Notes under the pieces: generated by a model
What the model was told of the DNA's origin: nothing
Database searches by the model: none
The model's input: only the letters and a program-made list of their open reading frames with translations
Source of the DNA: Syntrophomonadaceae bacterium
Lineage (GTDB): Bacteria; Bacillota; PH28-bin88
DNA length: 64,000 nt
Direction of reading: 5' to 3'
NCBI GenBank assembly: GCA_018333865.1
Contig: JAGXSE010000056.1
Coordinates: 62,001 to 126,000, forward strand
Made by a program: the position numbers and the translations under genes
Shown here: positions 59,850 to 64,000 of the stretch, piece by piece
How the letters are laid out: each line of letters starts with the position of its first letter
Numbering within the stretch: the first letter of the stretch is position 1

Positions 59850-59875
59850 AAAAGGGGCCGTTGGGCCCTTTTTTA
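59848..59875. terminator. Bidirectional terminator
   Basis: AAAAAAGGGG-CC-GTT-GG-GCCCTTTTTT between the convergent stops of the isomerase and the binding-protein gene; A- and T-tracts on both sides serve both strands. Confidence 0.75.
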
Positions 59876-61126
59876 TTGCCCTTGTTGCTGCTTTCCCCCT
59901 GGCTGCTCTTTCTGCTTTTGTTGTTGCCCCTCTATTTTTTGCACTGTGATGCTGATTATTTCACCTGGCACATCGAACTCCATGGTATTTCCGTCCGCAG
60001 TGGTAATTACCACCTTTGACTTTTGCTGCCCTTCGGGGCTATTGCCTGGATTGCCCTTGGGGGGGCTGTTTCCGCCCTGTTCTTGCCCTCCGCCCCCCTT
60101 TCTCTCCGCTTGCTTTTGTTTCAGCCGTTCCTGACCATACCGCTGTTCCAGCAAATAAATATTTTCGCGCGTAATCAGGCGGGCAGGGACGATCTTGGCC
60201 GGCAGGTCACTGTTGCCGGTTCTGATGACGTTGTCATGGTTCCAGGTGCCTGTTCTGGCCAGATCAAAAGCTGCCTGGTATGCATGGTTCCCTACCTGTT
60301 CTGGCTGCAAATCTGCCTCCCCATTGTGGGTTCCGCTGGCAAGAGCTGCTGCTGCCTCCAAAGTTGCGCCGGTGCCTACCGTCAACACATCCTGCGCGAC
60401 ACCTTTCCTCTCAACTATACCAAGCAAGAGTTTTGTCTGCCGATCCGTATGGGCTGCGATCGCCCGGGGCCGCCCTGTTTGGGCCAACAGCATCTCCAGG
60501 TTTTCTTCAGCAAAGCCGGGGTTTTGCGGATCCCAGTCCTTGGGTATGATCGTCAGGCCAAGTTCTTTTCCCGCCGCAGTGAAACCATCTGCCATTTCCC
60601 GTAAAGAATAATCGACCTGGGGTCCCCGCAGCAACAGTACCGGCACCCCTGGGCTTTTTTTGGCTCCTGTTTTGTCCGCAATTAAGGATGCTTGGAGTTC
60701 TCCCAGCCGCCTGGTATCTACGCCTACATATCCATCCAACGAGGTTTCGGGGGGAAGGGAATAGATCCCTACCAGTTTAATGTTTTCCCGCAGGATTTTT
60801 TGGGCTAGTAAGCCCCCCATCTCCGGTTTCGCTACCTGGAGTATAATGGCCTTTACCTCTTTTTTGATCAAATTATCTATTTGCTCTTCTTGTTTTGCTG
60901 GATCACCCCCGGCATCGAACCAAATGATCCTGGTGTTATCCTGCTTTTCTCTGCCTTTCATAACCCTCTGCAAAATAGATGCGACTTCCTGGTCGAGATT
61001 GCCGATACTAACCCCAATCGCGACTGGAGGCTGCACAGGTTTAGACTCAGGTTTGCGGCCACATGCTCCAAGGCTTAGTGTAATAATTAACCCCAAAACG
61101 CAAACCGAAAAGGTCCATTTTTTCAT
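59873..61126 (-). CDS. Sugar-binding-type lipoprotein (Peripla_BP_4) with Gln/Gly-rich tail
   Basis: 417 residues. Signal peptide with lipobox SLGAC; then a periplasmic-binding-protein fold (IGVSIGNLDQEVASIL, YVGVDTRRLGELQASLIAD, AIAAHTDRQTKLLLGI), like ribose/galactose-binding LacI-type domains. The last ~75 residues are low complexity (GGGGQEQGG ... QQKQKEQPGGKQQQGQ) around a short beta-rich part (KVVITTADGNTMEFDVPGE). No ABC transporter genes are adjacent, so a sensory role is possible. ATG 61126 (MKKWTFSV) chosen over the upstream ATG 61159. Confidence 0.8.
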   Translation of the reverse strand: MKKWTFSVCVLGLIITLSLGACGRKPESKPVQPPVAIGVSIGNLDQEVASILQRVMKGREKQDNTRIIWFDAGGDPAKQEEQIDNLIKKEVKAIILQVAKPEMGGLLAQKILRENIKLVGIYSLPPETSLDGYVGVDTRRLGELQASLIADKTGAKKSPGVPVLLLRGPQVDYSLREMADGFTAAGKELGLTIIPKDWDPQNPGFAEENLEMLLAQTGRPRAIAAHTDRQTKLLLGIVERKGVAQDVLTVGTGATLEAAAALASGTHNGEADLQPEQVGNHAYQAAFDLARTGTWNHDNVIRTGNSDLPAKIVPARLITRENIYLLEQRYGQERLKQKQAERKGGGGQEQGGNSPPKGNPGNSPEGQQKSKVVITTADGNTMEFDVPGEIISITVQKIEGQQQKQKEQPGGKQQQGQ

Positions 61127-61213
61127 TTCCCAGTTCCTGACGCTCCTTTGGCCCTCCATTTTACTTTATTTTTTCAAAAAACCATTATTATTAACCCTCC
61201 TAAACATGGTCCG

Positions 61214-61250
61214 TAAAAAAAAACAAGGAACGGCAGCCCATTCCTTGTTT
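61214..61250 (-). terminator. Terminator of the split-Soret cytochrome gene
   Basis: AAACAAGGAA / TTCCTTGTTT perfect 10-bp stem, followed on the minus strand by an uninterrupted run of nine or more T. Confidence 0.85.
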
Positions 61251-61287
61251 GAAGACTAATATTTTTCCAGACGTCTGGTAAGCTTGC

Positions 61288-62283
61288 TTATTTCTTCAAC
61301 TGGTGGGGAACTGATTTGTAACCTGGATCATCATGGCAGGGCAGACAGTTGGCCAGGCCCATCTGATCGTCTAACATGCTGTTGGCGCCGCGGTGGCAGG
61401 GGAGGCAGCCGGCATAGTCGTCGGTCGGCTTGAAGGCAACCACAAACTTACCGTCCGCAAAGGTATTAAGTAATTCTGTCGCTTTAAATGCAACATCGCC
61501 GGAAACCTTGCCGCAGCGGTCGGCTCTTTCTCTACTACCAACCTTTACATTGGCGGCATTCACCCACTTGCTGATCGACTGGTGACATAGGGGGGAATTA
61601 GCCACAGTTTGAAGCTGCTTGGGGAAAGTGGAACCAGCACCGTCCCATTTGGTAGATGGGAAGGGATAGGTTTGGTACCAACCCAGCAGTTCGCTGATCA
61701 TTTGCAGCCCGGTCGCTCTGCCGGCAACAAGCTCAAAGATGGCGCCAGGGGGAATCAGTGATCCGCAAAGGGTGCCCCAGCTAGCGACGCCGCCACGGGC
61801 CCAGAAAAACATATCATCGGGAAAACCGGTCCAGGGGAAGCCAACTTTTTCTCTCAATAACCCGACAACTGCCAGGTATACAGAGTTGCCTCAGCCCATC
61901 CCCTGGTGATAGAACTTGTAGGCTCTTTCACCCACTTCTGAAGGGTTAAGCTTTGCATAAGGCCATACGGTAGGAGGCTTGGCACTCATAGCTTGCGCTC
62001 CGGTAATAGTAACGGTTCTGGTAGCTGCCTGCCAGTCTACCTTTGCTCCCAGGGCTTCGGAGACGAACCTGATGGGAACCAGGGTCCTGCCCCCTTCAAT
62101 TTTCGCAGCCGAAGATTCAATGGCAGCACCGTTAACCAGGATCTTAACCCCGCTGGTGGCAGAAGCCAGGCCCATTCCGGCAACACCTAGCATGCCGCCT
62201 GCGGCGGCGGTTCCAACAGCCAGACGGACGAACTTACGCCGGGAAAGCCCGTTGGATGTGGTTTCGATATTGTTCTCACTCAC
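61288..62283 (-). CDS. Predicted selenocysteine-containing split-Soret-type cytochrome c (UGA read-through)
   Basis: One 331-residue frame if the in-frame TGA at 61891-61893 is decoded as selenocysteine 131 (HQGMG-U-GNSVYLAVVG). The frame is exact: 12 codons separate the TGA from the first start of the downstream piece, with no other stop. Domains: Tat signal (SRRKFVRLAVG); copper-amine-oxidase-N-like domain (about 46-95, GGRTLVPIRFVSEALG); then the split-Soret/C_GCAxxG family (GGVASWGTLCGSL, SPLCHQSISKW, RCGKVSGDVA) with two CxxCH heme sites (CLPCHRG, CLPCHDD). Family members carry Cys at the U position. A 7-bp hairpin starts right after the UGA. Exported redox protein; partner unknown. Confidence 0.82.
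61864..61893 (-). promoter_or_regulatory. Candidate bacterial SECIS hairpin
   Basis: Directly after the UGA, GGCAACU (61884-61890) pairs with AGUUGUC (61864-61870) over seven bp (one G-U) around a 13-nt G-containing loop. That is the place expected of a bacterial selenocysteine insertion element, though the stem is shorter than in E. coli fdhF. Confidence 0.6.
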
Positions 62284-62495
62284 GATCTTTTACCTCCTTA
62301 GCTCTGTACCTTATGGGAATTAATTGTTCAATAATTAATTTCTATGGCAATTTTAAGAATCCTGGCAGTTTAAAGGTAATAGATTTTTATACATTACTGG
62401 TGTTTGGTTATGTATTATGCTATTTATAAGAGAGTTATTCCGCTCAGAGCGTATTCAGCAGAATTTTTGAAATCTAAAGCAGCTGTTTATCGCAA

Positions 62496-62518
62496 AGAAA
62501 AGAGGCCTAACACCTCTT
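62496..62518 (-). terminator. Weak terminator after the zinc-ribbon gene
   Basis: Minus strand AAGAGG-tgttagg-CCTCTT followed by TTCTTT, just past the stop of the 80-residue Cys-rich gene. Confidence 0.5.
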
Positions 62519-62524
62519 CCTTGG

Positions 62525-62767
62525 TTACACGCTAGCTAAGTTTATTGACACTCGCCGATCCCAGCCGCACCGGGGGCAAGACAACAAGTGCGTGCAGTGC
62601 CGGCCTGGGTGGTCCCCATTAAATGACAGGAGATCTGCTTCTCCGTAGGGGCTGTAAAGTCCGGCGAAGCCGCTTACCGGTCCCTGGTCCAGGCAATTGG
62701 CACCACACTCTGGGCATACCTCGCTCAGGCTCTCTAGGCCATTACAAAGGGGACAGACCCGTTCCAT
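62525..62767 (-). CDS. Small Cys-rich zinc-ribbon protein
   Basis: 80 residues with CPLC, CPECGANC and CPRCG knuckles plus CTHLLSC. Probably binds two zinc ions. ATG 62767 lies 10 nt after the stop of the next upstream gene with no ribosome site of its own, so translation is likely coupled. Function unknown. Confidence 0.72.
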   Translation of the reverse strand: MERVCPLCNGLESLSEVCPECGANCLDQGPVSGFAGLYSPYGEADLLSFNGDHPGRHCTHLLSCPRCGWDRRVSINLASV

Positions 62768-62776
62768 AATATTTTA

Positions 62777-62944
62777 TTAATAGTCTTCATCAGAGGCATC
62801 GATCACTTGGCAGCTTCCTTCACTGCAAGTATTGCCGCAAGATGGGCATTCTGCTGTCAAGGCTGCGGAAGCAAAGGTCGTCCCGCAGTCACTGCACTTA
62901 AAACTTCTTTTGGCATTATCAGCCATGGAACGATTTACAGGCAT
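62777..62944 (-). CDS. Small zinc-ribbon/rubredoxin-like protein
   Basis: 55 residues: FKCSDCGTTF ... CPSCGNTC, with two CxxC knuckles spaced as in a rubredoxin or FmdB-like ribbon and a third Cys pair (CSEGSC). ATG 62944 has TGAGGAGGATAAGAA upstream. Cotranscribed with the 80-residue protein. Confidence 0.78.
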   Translation of the reverse strand: MPVNRSMADNAKRSFKCSDCGTTFASAALTAECPSCGNTCSEGSCQVIDASDEDY

Positions 62945-63130
62945 TTCTTATCCTCCTCAAAAATCATCATCTATTACCGGCCTTATTCGGACAGCAATAG
63001 TTTTCCTTTTCGGAGGCAAAATTATATGCCCGGCAAAGAATAATATATGCAAATTTGTATCCAGGCTCATTCTAGTTACAAAAGAAAAACCCGGGGCTCA
63101 CCCCAGGCTTTGCGCAGATAACTTTAGGAA

Positions 63131-64000
63131 TTATTCTTCCAGTTCTCCCGGCCAGACCTCTACCCCGCCTTCAAGGTACTTGATGTTGGTAAAGCCGGCG
63201 CCTTCCAAGGCCCGGTAGGCTTCATAACCCCTTGTACCGAGTTCGCAGATGATCACCAGCAATTTATCCTTAGGCAGATCCTTTAATCTTCCTCTCAGCT
63301 GGCCCATGGGGATATGGATGGTCTTATCGCTGGGAATGCGCCTGGTGTTGAACTCTTCCGGCAGCCTGACATCTACCAACAAAAGGTCTTCTCCGGCAGC
63401 CAGTTTCTCCTTCAGTTGGGCGCTGGTAATCCCGGCTACCAATCCAGCCAATTTGTTGCGGGCAGTATTGGCAGCAGTGGCGCTTAGGTCTATGGCGGTA
63501 GCAAAAGGCGGAGCATAGACAGTATCGAGATTGGCAACGTCTTCCACGGTTCCCCCGAATTTAATCACCGTTGCCAGCACGTCTACCCGCTTGATGGCAT
63601 CCCCAGGACCAAGAAGCTGGGCGCCCAAGAGCCTGCCAGAATTTTTTTCTACAACTAACCTGGTGATTACTCCGGCCTTCGTCGGGTAATAATGGGCGCA
63701 GTCAGTAGCGGCGGTCATGGTGGTGATGACCTCGAAACCCAGGGCCTTGGCTTCTTTTTCGCCCAGACCGGTCCGGCCGATGTTGTGTTCAAAAGCCTGC
63801 AAACCTGTAGTACCCAGTATCCCCGGGAAAGTGGTTTTCCTCCCCGCCAGGTTGTCCGCAATCACACGGCCATGCTTATTGGCATAGGAGGCCTGGGGAG
63901 CGTAGACCTTTTGGCCGGAAACAAGATGGGTATTCTCAACACAGTCACCCCCGGCATAAATGGAGGGATCGCTGGTTTGCAGGAATTCGTTAACTGCAAT
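63131..64000 (-). CDS. CoA-disulfide reductase/rhodanese fusion, C-terminal part (cut by window end)
   Basis: 290 residues visible, open at the right edge. SIYAGGDCVENTHLVSG is the FAD-binding C-terminal motif of NADH-dependent disulfide reductases, then the dimerisation domain (NLDTVYAPPFATAIDL). A rhodanese domain follows with active-site Cys in VIICELGTRGYEAYRAL. This CoADR-RHD layout handles CoA or glutathione persulfides in sulfur or redox metabolism. The N-terminal FAD/NAD domains lie outside the window. Confidence 0.92.
   Translation of the reverse strand: MAVNEFLQTSDPSIYAGGDCVENTHLVSGQKVYAPQASYANKHGRVIADNLAGRKTTFPGILGTTGLQAFEHNIGRTGLGEKEAKALGFEVITTMTAATDCAHYYPTKAGVITRLVVEKNSGRLLGAQLLGPGDAIKRVDVLATVIKFGGTVEDVANLDTVYAPPFATAIDLSATAANTARNKLAGLVAGITSAQLKEKLAAGEDLLLVDVRLPEEFNTRRIPSDKTIHIPMGQLRGRLKDLPKDKLLVIICELGTRGYEAYRALEGAGFTNIKYLEGGVEVWPGELEE

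Noticed and set aside
61288-61857. Independent cytochrome gene starting at TTG 61857
   Set aside because: It lacks a signal peptide and ribosome site, and is in frame with the upstream signal-bearing ORF across one TGA; a single selenoprotein explains both better.
1-64000. tRNA, rRNA or riboswitch genes
   Set aside because: I looked for cloverleaf and conserved leader patterns in the intergenic gaps and saw none that I could support.

Overview
The window reads as the chromosome of an anaerobic, probably spore-forming Firmicute of the class Clostridia (Peptococcaceae-like). Evidence: the prkA-yhbH-spoVR sporulation-associated set, many TTG/GTG starts behind strong GGAGG sites, lipoproteins instead of free periplasmic proteins, oxygen-sensitive glycyl-radical and nickel enzymes, and short dispersed hairpin repeats. 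The taxon is inferred; no rRNA or other marker is present.

Layout. 0-2.3 kb: a partial MFS transporter and an HD phosphohydrolase, divergent from a two-gene ChrB (chromate-resistance-like) unit, with matching palindromes on both sides. 2.3-19.1 kb: a 17-gene minus-strand block bounded by two tripartite tricarboxylate transporters (TctABC). Between them lie an SMP-30 lactonase-like protein, two SDRs, two DapA-family proteins, a LarA-like nickel-enzyme homologue, a triosephosphate-isomerase-like protein, a GcvH-like lipoyl protein, a glutaredoxin/radical-SAM-like fusion and an arylsulfotransferase-family protein. It looks like uptake and catabolism of a hydroxy or sugar acid, substrate unknown. 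The adjacent SDR and DapA-like protein have both lost textbook catalytic residues. 19.1-26.8 kb (plus strand): a degenerate transposase-derived protein overlapping an FAD oxidoreductase gene, then hypB - a large Fe-S/FAD oxidoreductase - a membrane protein - hypA, with no hydrogenase. 27-34 kb (minus): Zn-dependent dehydrogenase, a high-GC UxaA/SuyAB-type dehydratase pair, a Crp/Fnr regulator, a second arylsulfotransferase-family protein, and an AraC-type response regulator with a PocR-domain histidine kinase.

34-50.7 kb: a complete glycyl-radical bacterial microcompartment locus for choline. Choline TMA-lyase CutC carries every diagnostic residue. With it are its activase CutD, shell proteins of the hexamer, trimer and pentamer types, PduL, a CoA-acylating aldehyde dehydrogenase, an iron alcohol dehydrogenase, a PduS-like electron-transfer protein, EutJ, a DMT permease and a divergent choline-kinase-like gene. 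Expected chemistry: choline to trimethylamine plus acetaldehyde, then acetaldehyde to acetyl-CoA/acetyl phosphate and ethanol inside the shell. A second aldehyde dehydrogenase lacks both the catalytic Cys and the oxyanion-hole Asn and is probably a pseudoenzyme.

50.7-64 kb: HisC-like aminotransferase, ACT-domain protein and phenylacetate-CoA ligase; spoVR-yhbH-prkA; small Cys-rich proteins; a cupin-type phosphoglucose isomerase; a sugar-binding lipoprotein; a split-Soret-type cytochrome whose reading frame is continuous only if an internal UGA is read as selenocysteine; and the C-terminal half of a CoA-disulfide-reductase/rhodanese fusion cut by the window end.

The most unusual items are the predicted selenocysteine cytochrome, the pseudo-aldehyde dehydrogenase in the microcompartment, the cluster of catalytically altered enzymes around a LarA-like protein, the glutaredoxin/radical-SAM-like fusion, and a 27-bp repeat that supplies the same last seven residues and stop codon to two unrelated proteins.
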